From Mycobacterium kansasii ATCC 12478 (lineage in GTDB: Bacteria; Actinomycetota; Actinomycetes; Mycobacteriales; Mycobacteriaceae), in contig NC_022663.1 of the NCBI RefSeq assembly GCF_000157895.3, positions 5,704,001-5,768,000 on the forward strand: a stretch of 64,000 nt of DNA, given 5' to 3'. Made by a program: the position numbers and the translations under genes. This document shows positions 16,357-24,947 of this stretch, in pieces. The first letter of the stretch is position 1. Each line of letters begins with the position of its first letter. Under the pieces are notes generated by a model. It worked only from the letters and a program-made list of their open reading frames with translations. It was not told where the DNA came from and made no database searches.

Positions 16357-17417
16357 TGACGTGGCTGCTCGTCGCCGTCGTCGCGGTGCTGTTCGTGGTG
16401 CTGGTGGCGTTCGGCGCCTGGGGTTATCAGCGGGCCAACCGGCTGGACCGGCTGCACGTCCGTTACGACCTGTCCTGGCAGGCGCTCGACGGTGCCCTGG
16501 CGCGGCGCGCGGTGGTGGCGCGCGCCGTCGCTATCGAGGCCTACGGCGATACGCCCGAGGGCAGGCGGTTGGCGGACCTGGCCGACGCGGCCGAGTGCGC
16601 CCCTCGGCAAGCGCGCGAGGCCGCGGAAAACGAGCTCTCCGCCGCACTTGAGGTGGTCGACCCGCCGTCGCTGCCGACGGCCCTGGCTGCCGAGCTGGCC
16701 GACGCCGAAGCCCGGGTGGTGCTGGCTCGCAGATTCCACAACGACGCCGTGCGCGACACCCTCGTGCTGCGCGAACGGCGCATGGTGCGTGCTTTCCGGC
16801 TCGGTGGAAGAGCGCCGCTGCCAACGTATTTCGAAATCGCGGAGCGTCCCCACGCGCTGGTCCACGGCGGCCGGGGTGACCACAGTGACCTGATTCGACG
16901 CACCTCGGCGCGCCTGGTGCTGCTCGACGAGACCGGCGCGGTGCTGTTGCTGCGCGGTTCGGACCCGGCGGCCCGGGAATCTGATGGCCCCGCGGTGCCT
17001 CGGTGGTGGTTCACCGTCGGCGGTGAGGTGCGCAACGGGGAGCAGCTGGCTGCAGCGGCTGCGCGGGAGCTGGCCGAGGAAACCGGCCTGCAGGTCGAGC
17101 CGGCCGACTTGGTCGGCCCCATCTGGCGACGCCACGACGTCTTCGAGTTCAACGGCTCGCTGCTCGACAGCGAGGAGTTCTACCTGGTGTACCGCACGCA
17201 GCGGTTTGAGCCGTCCATCGAGGGCCGAACCGAGCTGGAGCGCCGCTACATTCACGGTGCCCGCTGGTGCGGCGCCACCGAGATCGCGAAGTTGATAGCC
17301 GCCGGCGAGCAGGTGTACCCGTTGCAGCTCGGCGAGCTGCTGCCCGAAGCGAACCGGCTGGCGGATGCGTCGGGCGAAGATATGCGCAATACCGTTGTGC
17401 CGCAGTCCATCCGCTGA
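16356..17417 (+). CDS. Membrane-anchored Nudix hydrolase, Rv2609c-like
   Basis: 353 residues. One N-terminal membrane helix (WLLVAVVAVLFVVLVAFGAW, residues 3-22), then a helical, possibly coiled-coil region (about 30-165), then a Nudix domain. The Nudix box G-x5-E-x7-REL-x-EE-x-GL is complete, beginning GGEVRNGEQ and ending RELAEETGL. The ATG at 16356 overlaps the pimA stop by one base, placing it in the PIM operon as in M. tuberculosis. The substrate could be a nucleotide sugar or CDP-lipid released by that pathway (inference). Confidence 0.9.
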   Translation: MTWLLVAVVAVLFVVLVAFGAWGYQRANRLDRLHVRYDLSWQALDGALARRAVVARAVAIEAYGDTPEGRRLADLADAAECAPRQAREAAENELSAALEVVDPPSLPTALAAELADAEARVVLARRFHNDAVRDTLVLRERRMVRAFRLGGRAPLPTYFEIAERPHALVHGGRGDHSDLIRRTSARLVLLDETGAVLLLRGSDPAARESDGPAVPRWWFTVGGEVRNGEQLAAAAARELAEETGLQVEPADLVGPIWRRHDVFEFNGSLLDSEEFYLVYRTQRFEPSIEGRTELERRYIHGARWCGATEIAKLIAAGEQVYPLQLGELLPEANRLADASGEDMRNTVVPQSIR

Positions 17418-17444
17418 TCGGCGCGCGGTCTCGCTTGGTCGATC

Positions 17445-19358
17445 TCAGGGGAGCCGTGGTAACCACGATGACAGCGGCGGCAGCCCCACATCGGCCAGTG
17501 CGTCGTTGACGCCTTGCACGGTGCCGCGCTGCAGCGCCGCGACCACGTCGAACACACTGATGTCCGGGAACAGCCCGGCCGGGGTGGGAACGTCGGCCGG
17601 GCCCTGGCTGTAACCGTGTTCGAGGTTGCCGTAGCCCCAGTTCACCAGGACCTTCAAATTCGGTTGGATCAAATCCGCCAGCGGCTCCCCGACGAAGGGA
17701 ATGGCGCGCACCGGAGCCAGCATCGGCAGATCCTGGACGGGAATCATGATGTAGGTGGTCAGTGACCCCGGGGTCACCGGCTGAACCACACCCGCGGCAA
17801 CCCATTCGGGCGTGAGGGCCGGGAATTGGGAGTGCAGAATCAATGCACCGGCGACGGCGTTGACGTCCGCCAGGATATTGATCGGGTACTGCGGAAAATT
17901 GCTGATCCCGCCGTATTCGAGCGAGTAAACGGTGGTCGGGTAGACGTTGGACGGAGTAGCCGGGAAAAAGGTGAAGTCCGCGATCGGAAGATGCACTCCG
18001 GGGAAGCGGGACAGAATGCCGCCGTTGGGGTTGGCGGGATCACCGATCAGCACGAAGGACAGATCACTCAAGGCCGGCCGCTGGTCGGTCGGCAAGGTCG
18101 CGAGATGGCGCATTTCTTCGCCGACGACCACGGCGCCTTGCGAGTAGCCCAGAACGACGGTTTTTTGCCCCAAGGTGAATTGCGTCATGATCGCCGAGTT
18201 CAGATCGGCGACGCCCCGAGCCACCGATTTGTCGAGGCTCAAGCTGTCCAGGCCGGTCAACGGCCACAGCTTCGAGGGCGTTACCAAGAAGTTGGCGGCG
18301 TACCCGGCGAAGGCGGGGTCGACCGGGTTGATGAACAAGTCCGAAACGGCCGCCGTGTAGAAGATCCGGGGCAGCGGACTGAACGCCGTACCGCCCAGGG
18401 TCAATACCACGCCGCCGCCCCCCAACCGCTCGAACACGCTGGTGACCCCGACGTCGCCGTCGCCGGGCCGGGCGAAGCCGACCAAACCTTCGCCGACGTT
18501 GACGAAGCCTACGTTTCGGAAGCCGACGTTCCAGATGCCGACGTTCGCGTCGCCGGTGTTCTCGAAACCGATGTTGAATTGGCCGACGTTGCGGGTACCG
18601 ACATTCGCATTGACATAGTTGTTCCAACCCGCGTTGAAATTGCCCACGTTGTCAAAACCCAGGTTGAAGCTGCCAAGGTTTGCGTTGCCGATGTTGGCGT
18701 TGCCGATGTTATTGCTGCCGATGTTGAAGTTGCCGGTGTTGTTGTTGCCGATGTTGAAGCTGCCGGTGTTTCCAGTGCCGATGTTGATGTTCGGGAGTTG
18801 CCAGCTGGCAATGGCGCTGTCGGCCATATCCGCCAATCGTTGCGGCAGTTCCTGCCATGGCGGCAACTGCGCCACAGCTGCCGAGGCGCTCAGGTGGTAG
18901 CCCAGCATGGCGGTCACGTCCTGAGCCCACATCTGCTCGTATTCGGCCTCGGCGAGCGCGATTGCCGGCGCGTTTTGGCCGAATAGGTTGGACATCACCA
19001 GCGACAACAACTGAGACCGATTACCTGCGATGATCGCGGGATGCACGGTGGCCGGCTGCGCCGCTTCGAACGCGCTCACCGCTGATCGGGCCTGAGCGGC
19101 CGCCTGCTCGGCGTCACTGGCCGTCGCCTGCAACCACGCGGCGTAGGGCGCTGCCGCGCCCAGCATCGCCGCCGACGCCGCACCCAACCACGTCCCGCCC
19201 GCCAACCCCGCGGTCAACGCCTCGAACGAGGTGGCCGCCGAGCCCAGCTCAGCGGCCACCCCATCCCATGCTGCCGACGCCGCCAGCATCGGCCCCAGTC
19301 CAGCGCCCGAAAACATGCGCGTCGAATTGATTTCCGGGGGCAAGATGACGAAATTCAT
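17445..19358 (-). CDS. PPE-MPTR protein with PE-PPE hydrolase domain, PPE42-like
   Basis: 637 residues. PPE domain 1-175 (MNFVILPPEINSTRMFSGAG). Then about 110 residues of MPTR pentapeptide-like repeats of the NxGxxNxG type (for example FNIGNNNTGNFNIGSNN). Then a C-terminal PE-PPE alpha/beta-hydrolase domain with nucleophile motif VLGYSQGA (GxSxG) and an acid in FVLIGDPANPNGG. Expected to be exported by an ESX system. Position between the Nudix gene and the pdx genes matches Rv2608 (PPE42, 580 aa). PE-PPE domains are serine esterases in characterised members. Confidence 0.92.
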   Translation of the reverse strand: MNFVILPPEINSTRMFSGAGLGPMLAASAAWDGVAAELGSAATSFEALTAGLAGGTWLGAASAAMLGAAAPYAAWLQATASDAEQAAAQARSAVSAFEAAQPATVHPAIIAGNRSQLLSLVMSNLFGQNAPAIALAEAEYEQMWAQDVTAMLGYHLSASAAVAQLPPWQELPQRLADMADSAIASWQLPNINIGTGNTGSFNIGNNNTGNFNIGSNNIGNANIGNANLGSFNLGFDNVGNFNAGWNNYVNANVGTRNVGQFNIGFENTGDANVGIWNVGFRNVGFVNVGEGLVGFARPGDGDVGVTSVFERLGGGGVVLTLGGTAFSPLPRIFYTAAVSDLFINPVDPAFAGYAANFLVTPSKLWPLTGLDSLSLDKSVARGVADLNSAIMTQFTLGQKTVVLGYSQGAVVVGEEMRHLATLPTDQRPALSDLSFVLIGDPANPNGGILSRFPGVHLPIADFTFFPATPSNVYPTTVYSLEYGGISNFPQYPINILADVNAVAGALILHSQFPALTPEWVAAGVVQPVTPGSLTTYIMIPVQDLPMLAPVRAIPFVGEPLADLIQPNLKVLVNWGYGNLEHGYSQGPADVPTPAGLFPDISVFDVVAALQRGTVQGVNDALADVGLPPLSSWLPRLP

Positions 19359-19568
19359 CGTTGTCCGCCTTATCTGAGCTGGTTTTCAGCCCTCGCACCC
19401 CCGCGATAGCCAAGCAGTCTACGAGCGCCACGGAGCTCTCGCGGGTTATTCCCCACAGCGGCGACCAAACGCGTTGCCCGTCGACGAAATCGACGAAATC
19501 GCCTAGACGTCGGCGACGGCTTCGGAAGCCCGTCCCGCAACCTTTCAGGTGGGTAGCACTGCACCGGG

Positions 19569-21053
19569 TCAGGACAATTGCGGGAATCGCGGCGGCGGCA
19601 ATCCCAGGTCGGCCATGGCGTCGTGTAGGCCCTGCCCGGCCCCCTCGACCAGTTGGCCGGCAACGGTAAGCGGGTCGAATTGCGGGAACAGGCCGGCCGG
19701 GGTGGGCACATCCTGATAGGCGGTGCGGTCATAACCCAACTCCACGAGCACCCGCAGATCCGGCTGCACCAGGTCGGCCAGCGGGTTTCCCAGAATGGGG
19801 ACCGCGCGCAGCGGGTTCAGCAGCGGCAGATCGTGGGTGGGGATCAGGATGTATTTGGTCATGGTGTCCGCCGGCGACACGGGCTGCACCACACCGGTAG
19901 CGATCTGGGCGGGCGTGAGGTCAGGATAGCTGGAGTGGATGTAGAACTGGCCGGCGACGGCGTTGGCGTCGGCGAGCAGGTTGAGTGGGTACTGCGGGAA
20001 GTCGGCCTGGAAGTCGTATTGAATCGCGTAGTCAGTGGTCGGGTAGGCGTTGGCCGGGGTGGCGCCGAAGAACGGCAGATCCAGAATCGGGATGTACAGA
20101 CCGTGGAAGCGCTCGAGGAATCCGCCGTTGGGGCGGTTGGGGTTGGCGGCCAGCACAAATGACAGCTGGTCGGCTGTGGGCCGTTGGCCGGCGGGCAGGG
20201 TCAGCAGGTGCTGCATTTCCAAGCTGGCAACCGAGGCGCTCTGCGAGTAGCCGAATACCAGGGTGGGGTTGCCGTTCTGCGTCATGATCGCGTCGTTGAG
20301 CACTTTCGCGCTCTGTACCATCGACTGGCCGACGGTCAGACTCGTCAGACCGGTGAGCGGCCAGTACTGCTCCGGGGTGTACAGGCCTTGGGCGAGGTAG
20401 CCCGGGTGGAACGGGGCGATGAACAGCTGGTCGATGCGGCTTACATAGCTCGGCGTCGGCTGCAGGAACGCGGTGCCCATGACGAGCGCCGTGCCCGGCG
20501 CCATCGCCGCCGGGCCTGCGCCGGTTGTCGACAGGCCGTCCATGAGCTGCTGCCACGGAGTCAGCCGGCTGGCCACCGCCGACGCATTGGAGTAGTAACC
20601 GGACATGGCGGCCACATTCTGGGCCCACATCTGCTCGTATTCGGCCTCGGTGGCCGCGATCGCCGGGGCGTTCTGGCCCAGCAGGTTCGACGCGATCAGC
20701 GACACCAACTGAGTCCGGTTGACGCCGACCATCGCCGGGTGCACCGTGGCCGTCAGTGCGGCCTCGAACGTGCTCGCGGCCATCCGGGCCTGCCCGGCCG
20801 TCTGCTCAGCGTGCTGTGCGGCCGCGCTCAGCCAGGCCAGATACGGTGCGGCCGCGGCCGTCATCGCGGTCGATGCAGCGCCCTGCCAGGATGTCACCAG
20901 ACAAGAGGCGACCGACTCGAACGAGACCGCCGAGGCCTGCAGGTCGGCGGCCAGCCCGTCCCAGGCGGCCGCGGCCGCCAACATCGGCGCCGGACCGGCA
21001 CCGGCGTACATCCGCGCCGAGTTGATCTCCGGCGGTAGCACGGTGAAGTTCAT
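19569..21053 (-). CDS. PPE protein with PE-PPE hydrolase domain, no MPTR repeats
   Basis: 494 residues. PPE domain MNFTVLPPEINSARMYAGAG to about residue 175, directly joined to a PE-PPE hydrolase domain with nucleophile motif VFGYSQSA (GxSxS) and LAANPNRPNGG. It is a paralogue of the neighbour at 17445: both end in LADxGLPP-type sequence and share PTPAGLFP. The ATG at 21053 has GAAGGAAAC upstream; an in-frame extension of 73 residues lacks PPE character. It occupies the place of pdxH (Rv2607) in M. tuberculosis. Confidence 0.92.
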   Translation of the reverse strand: MNFTVLPPEINSARMYAGAGPAPMLAAAAAWDGLAADLQASAVSFESVASCLVTSWQGAASTAMTAAAAPYLAWLSAAAQHAEQTAGQARMAASTFEAALTATVHPAMVGVNRTQLVSLIASNLLGQNAPAIAATEAEYEQMWAQNVAAMSGYYSNASAVASRLTPWQQLMDGLSTTGAGPAAMAPGTALVMGTAFLQPTPSYVSRIDQLFIAPFHPGYLAQGLYTPEQYWPLTGLTSLTVGQSMVQSAKVLNDAIMTQNGNPTLVFGYSQSASVASLEMQHLLTLPAGQRPTADQLSFVLAANPNRPNGGFLERFHGLYIPILDLPFFGATPANAYPTTDYAIQYDFQADFPQYPLNLLADANAVAGQFYIHSSYPDLTPAQIATGVVQPVSPADTMTKYILIPTHDLPLLNPLRAVPILGNPLADLVQPDLRVLVELGYDRTAYQDVPTPAGLFPQFDPLTVAGQLVEGAGQGLHDAMADLGLPPPRFPQLS

Positions 21054-21404
21054 GACACGCGTTTCCTTCACAGCAGGCGCTCTCAGCTGCCGTGCGATGT
21101 GGCGCCGGTGGCCGCGGACTTTCGTACGCCGACCGCCGCCGGGCACGGGCGAGTGAAAACCCAACGGAATTGAGGTCCTGCCCGAAAGGACGTCAATGAC
21201 TGTATGACAGGGGCGCGGCGCTCGCTTAGGCTTCGGCAGATTTCCTCGGCGCCCAACGACGTTGGGGCGCAAAAGGGTTGCGGGCCGATTCGTTCACCGT
21301 CTGAACGCGGCCATGACCACCGCCCGCACGACCGCGCGGAGCCGAAAAACCCGGTTTTCGCTCACCACTAGACTGAAGCCCGCATCGAAGGAGAGAAGAA
21401 GGTA
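21054..21404. promoter_or_regulatory. Divergent control region, PPE gene / pdxS
   Basis: 351 bases without a gene. It contains the inverted repeat CGCCCAAC-GAC-GTTGGGGCG (one bulged G, about 21250-21270) and a small hairpin around GTCCT/AGGAC near 21175-21195. No residual pdxH sequence is recognised. The pdxS Shine-Dalgarno AAGGAGAGAAG lies at the right end. Confidence 0.5.
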
Positions 21405-22328
21405 GTGGACACCTCGAACGGGGCCCCGTCATCCGGGTCGGTCAACGGCCAGGCCGGTACGGCGCGGGTCAAGCGTGGTATGGCCGAGATGCTCAAGGGC
21501 GGCGTGATTATGGACGTCGTCACCGCGGAGCAGGCTCGCATCGCCGAGGGCGCGGGCGCGGTCGCGGTGATGGCGTTGGAGCGGGTGCCCGCTGACATCC
21601 GCGCTCACGGCGGGGTGTCGCGGATGAGCGACCCCGAAATGATCGAGGGCATCATCTCCGCGGTCACCATCCCGGTGATGGCCAAGGTGCGCATCGGTCA
21701 TTTCGTGGAGGCGCAGATCCTGCAGAGCCTGGGCGTGGACTACATCGACGAGTCGGAGGTGCTGACTCCGGCCGATTACACCCATCACATCGACAAATGG
21801 AAGTTCACCGTGCCGTTCGTGTGTGGGGCGACCAACCTCGGTGAAGCGCTGCGTCGGATCGGCGAGGGCGCGGCCATGATCCGCTCCAAAGGGGAGGCCG
21901 GCACCGGTGATGTCTCCAATGCCACCAGCCACATGCGGGCGATCAGCGGCGAGATCCGCCGGCTGACGTCGCTGTCGCAGGACGAATTGTATGTGGCGGC
22001 AAAGGATTTGCAGGCGCCCTATGAACTCGTCGCCGAGGTGGCCCGCTCCGGCAAGCTGCCGGTGACGATGTTCACCGCCGGCGGGATCGCCACCCCGGCC
22101 GATGCGGCGATGATGATGCAGCTCGGCGCTGAAGGCGTGTTCGTCGGCTCGGGCATCTTCAAGTCCGGCGCCCCCGAGCACCGCGCCGCCGCGATCGTCA
22201 AAGCCACCACCTTCTACGACGACCCCGACGTGCTGGCCAAGGTGTCGCGAGGGCTGGGCGAGGCGATGGTCGGCATCAACGTCGAACAGATCGCCCAGCC
22301 GCACCGGCTCGCCGAGCGCGGCTGGTAA
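21405..22328 (+). CDS. pdxS: Pyridoxal 5'-phosphate synthase subunit PdxS
   Basis: 307-residue TIM-barrel synthase subunit of the DXP-independent vitamin B6 pathway (ribose 5-phosphate, glyceraldehyde 3-phosphate and ammonia to PLP). Catalytic lysines are in VMAKVRIGHF and RSKGEAGTGD; family block GGVIMDVVTAEQARIAEGAG. The GTG start is preceded by AAGGAGAGAAGAAGG. Partner pdxT is two genes downstream with tesB2 between, as in M. tuberculosis. Confidence 0.97.
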   Translation: MDTSNGAPSSGSVNGQAGTARVKRGMAEMLKGGVIMDVVTAEQARIAEGAGAVAVMALERVPADIRAHGGVSRMSDPEMIEGIISAVTIPVMAKVRIGHFVEAQILQSLGVDYIDESEVLTPADYTHHIDKWKFTVPFVCGATNLGEALRRIGEGAAMIRSKGEAGTGDVSNATSHMRAISGEIRRLTSLSQDELYVAAKDLQAPYELVAEVARSGKLPVTMFTAGGIATPADAAMMMQLGAEGVFVGSGIFKSGAPEHRAAAIVKATTFYDDPDVLAKVSRGLGEAMVGINVEQIAQPHRLAERGW

Positions 22329-22337
22329 GAACCTTCC

Positions 22338-23174
22338 GTGGCGATCGAAGAGATCCTCGACCTCGAGCAACTTGAGGTCAACATCTATCGCGGCAGCGTC
22401 TTCAGTCCGGAGTCAGGTTTTCTGCAGCGCACGTTCGGCGGCCATGTCGCGGGGCAGTCGCTGGTGTCGGCGGTGCGTACCGTCGACCCGTCGTATCGAG
22501 TCCACTCGTTGCACGGATACTTTCTTCGGCCTGGAGATGCCAAGGAGCGCACCGTTTTTCTGGTCGAGCGCACTCGAGATGGCGGATCGTTCGCCACCAG
22601 GCGGGTCACTGCCATCCAGCATGGGGAAATCATCTTCAGCATGGGCGCATCCTTTCAAACCCATCAGCAAGGCATCAGCCACCAGGACCAGATGCCGGCG
22701 GCGCCGCCGCCTGACGATCTGCCCGGATTGCGCTCGGTGCGGGTGTTCGACGATGCCGGTTTCCGGCAGTTCGAGGAGTGGGACGTGCGGATTGTGCCGC
22801 GGGAGCAGTTGCAGTGTTTGCCCGGCAAGGCTTCCCAGCAGCAGGTGTGGTTTCGCCACCACGATCCGCTGCCCGACGATCCGGTGCTGCACATCTGCGC
22901 GCTCGCCTACATGAGCGATCTGACGTTGCTGGGTTCGGCGCAGGTGAACCATCTGCACGAGCGTGAGCATCTGCAGGTAGCGTCGCTGGATCATGCGATG
23001 TGGTTCATGCGGTCGTTCCGCGCCGACGAATGGTTACTGTACGACCAGTCCTCGCCGTCGGCCGGCGGCGGGCGCGCCCTCACCCACGGGAAGATCTTTA
23101 CCCAGCGCGGTGAGTTGGTGGCGGCCGTCGTGCAGGAGGGGCTGACTCGTTATCGTCACGGATACCAGCCGTGA
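22338..23174 (+). CDS. tesB2: Acyl-CoA thioesterase II
   Basis: 278 residues, double hotdog fold. Family segments are SGFLQRTFGGHVAGQSLVSA near the N-terminus, LHGYFLRPGD, and near the C-terminus SLDHAMWFMRSFRADEWLLY with LVAAVVQEGLTR. The catalytic Asp is expected in the SLDHAMWF motif. Lies between pdxS and pdxT, overlapping the latter (GTGA), so it is coexpressed although no metabolic link to B6 is known. Confidence 0.92.
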   Translation: MAIEEILDLEQLEVNIYRGSVFSPESGFLQRTFGGHVAGQSLVSAVRTVDPSYRVHSLHGYFLRPGDAKERTVFLVERTRDGGSFATRRVTAIQHGEIIFSMGASFQTHQQGISHQDQMPAAPPPDDLPGLRSVRVFDDAGFRQFEEWDVRIVPREQLQCLPGKASQQQVWFRHHDPLPDDPVLHICALAYMSDLTLLGSAQVNHLHEREHLQVASLDHAMWFMRSFRADEWLLYDQSSPSAGGGRALTHGKIFTQRGELVAAVVQEGLTRYRHGYQP

Positions 23175-23767
23175 GCCCGCCGAAGATCGGCGTCCTGGCA
23201 CTGCAGGGGGACACCCGGGAACACCTTGCGGCACTGCGTGAAGCCGGAGCCGAGGCGATGCCGGTGCGCCGCCGCGACGAGCTGGACGCGGTGGATGCGC
23301 TGGTGCTTCCGGGCGGCGAGTCGACGACCATCAGCCATCTGCTGCGCGACTTCGAATTGCTGGCGCCGCTGCGGGCGCGGCTGTCCGATGGCCTTCCCGC
23401 GTACGGCGCGTGTGCCGGCATGATCCTGCTGGCCAGCGAAATTCTGGACGCCGGCGCTCGCGGCCGCGAGGCTGTGCCGCTGCGTGGGATCGATATGACC
23501 GTGCGGCGCAATGCCTTTGGGCGCCAAGTCGATTCGTTTGAGGGCGATATCGCGTTCGCCGGCCTGGACGACCCGGTGCGTGCGGTGTTCATCAGGGCGC
23601 CATGGGTCGAGCGGGCCGGCGAGGGTGTGCAGGTGCTGGCCCGGGCCGCGGGCCACATCGTCGCGGTTCGGCAGGGCGCGGTGTTGGCGACGGCGTTCCA
23701 CCCGGAGATCACCGGCGATCGTCGTATCCATCAGCTGTTCGTCGACATCGTCCGGGGTCGGCGCTGA
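23171..23767 (+). CDS. pdxT: Pyridoxal 5'-phosphate synthase glutaminase PdxT
   Basis: 198-residue class I glutaminase that supplies ammonia to PdxS. Triad: Cys in YGACAGMILLA, His and Glu in AFHPEIT. The GGESTT substrate loop and an early LALQGDTREHL are family marks. GTG start overlapping tesB2 by 4 bases. Confidence 0.95.
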   Translation: MSPPKIGVLALQGDTREHLAALREAGAEAMPVRRRDELDAVDALVLPGGESTTISHLLRDFELLAPLRARLSDGLPAYGACAGMILLASEILDAGARGREAVPLRGIDMTVRRNAFGRQVDSFEGDIAFAGLDDPVRAVFIRAPWVERAGEGVQVLARAAGHIVAVRQGAVLATAFHPEITGDRRIHQLFVDIVRGRR

Positions 23768-23805
23768 CGTCTCATCGGGGGGCGCCTTCATGTGCGCACC
23801 ATCAT

Positions 23806-23862
23806 CGAGCCTGTAATTTTGCAGGCTCGCACTCGAACTTCCCCTGCAGAATTACAGGCTCG
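23806..23862. repeat. 57-bp near-perfect inverted repeat with nested hairpin
   Basis: The 20-bp arms CGAGCCTGTAATTTTGCAGG (23806-23825) and CCTGCAGAATTACAGGCTCG (23843-23862) differ from perfect complementarity at one position and enclose a 17-base loop. The left part also folds alone (CGAGCCTG with CAGGCTCG, 23806-23829), giving a competing short stem. Located between pdxT and yebC. Could be a MITE-like element, a terminator without a T-run, or a processed RNA structure. AT content is higher than its surroundings. Confidence 0.85.
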
Positions 23863-23964
23863 GTGGGCGGAAGCCGGCCAGGCGACCACCACCTGCGGTC
23901 CACGTAGACTCGTTGGGCGAACTTTCAAGCAACAGAACCCGAAAAGAAGAGGTGCACCACAGCG

Positions 23965-24720
23965 ATGAGCGGCCATTCCAAGTGGGCTACCACCAAGCAC
24001 AAGAAGGCCGTCGTCGACGCCCGTCGCGGCAAGATGTTCGCCCGGCTGATCAAGAACATCGAGGTCGCAGCCCGCGTCGGCGGCGGTGACCCGGCGGGCA
24101 ACCCGACCCTTTACGACGCCATCCAGAAGGCCAAGAAGAGCTCGGTGCCCAATGAGAACATCGAGCGGGCACGCAAGCGCGGCGCCGGTGAGGAAGCCGG
24201 TGGCGCCGACTGGCAGACCATCATGTACGAGGGTTATGCGCCCAACGGCGTGGCGGTGTTGATCGAGTGCCTGACCGACAATCGCAACCGGGCCGCCAGC
24301 GAGGTGCGGGTGGCCATGACGCGCAACGGCGGCACCATGGCCGATCCGGGATCGGTGTCCTATCTGTTCTCTCGCAAGGGTGTGGTCACCCTGGACAAGG
24401 ACGGCCTGACCGAAGACGACGTGCTGACCGCGGTGCTGGATGCCGGTGCCGAGGAGGTCAACGACCTGGGCGACACTTTCGAAGTGGTCGCCGAACCAGG
24501 TGATCTGGTCGCGGTGCGCACCGCGTTGCAAGACGCGGGGATTGACTACGAATCGGCCGAAGCCGGTTTTCAGCCGTCGGTCAGTGTGCCGGTGGATGTC
24601 GATGGCGCCCGCAAGGTGTTCAAGCTCGTCGACGCTCTGGAAGACAGCGACGACGTGCAGAACGTGTGGACCAATGTCGACGTGTCCGACGAGGTGTTGG
24701 CGGCTCTCGACGAGGAGTGA
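23965..24720 (+). CDS. yebC: YebC/PmpR family protein
   Basis: 251 residues, beginning with the family hallmark MSGHSKWATTKHKKAVVDAR. Three-domain YebC fold with IMYEGYAPNGVAVLIECLTD and MTRNGGTMADPGSV. Members are described as DNA-binding regulators and, for YebC proteins, as factors relieving ribosome stalling at proline tracts. Homologue of Rv2603c (251 aa). Confidence 0.95.
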   Translation: MSGHSKWATTKHKKAVVDARRGKMFARLIKNIEVAARVGGGDPAGNPTLYDAIQKAKKSSVPNENIERARKRGAGEEAGGADWQTIMYEGYAPNGVAVLIECLTDNRNRAASEVRVAMTRNGGTMADPGSVSYLFSRKGVVTLDKDGLTEDDVLTAVLDAGAEEVNDLGDTFEVVAEPGDLVAVRTALQDAGIDYESAEAGFQPSVSVPVDVDGARKVFKLVDALEDSDDVQNVWTNVDVSDEVLAALDEE

Positions 24721-24816
24721 GCGCGGCCGTCGCAGCGCGGCGCCACCGGAAGCTCATCAGCTCGAACTCCACTTGCAGCCACTCGTACGTGTTGGCCGCA
24801 CGCACACCTAATGGGT

Positions 24817-24911
24817 CTTGATGCGCCCATCGCGCTCGGTGATCTCTGCCTTTCGTTGCCGCGCACGCCGAAGCGGTCGCGAATCGGCTTGGGGACCACG
24901 AGGCGTCCGCG
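24817..24911 (-). pseudogene. VapB-type antitoxin relic (vapB41 position)
   Basis: On the minus strand one frame reads GRLVVPKPIRDRFGVRG (24908 down to 24858), the swapped-hairpin DNA-binding motif of AbrB/VapB antitoxins. The next frame continues AEITERDGRIK (24817-24849), which normally follows it. A frameshift separates them, and no intact start or toxin gene remains. In M. tuberculosis vapB41-vapC41 lie exactly here, between speE and yebC, in the same orientation relative to speE. vapC is not recognisable. Confidence 0.72.
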
Positions 24912-24947
24912 GCGCCGCCGGCGGCTAACACCGGCTGGCGCCACCGG

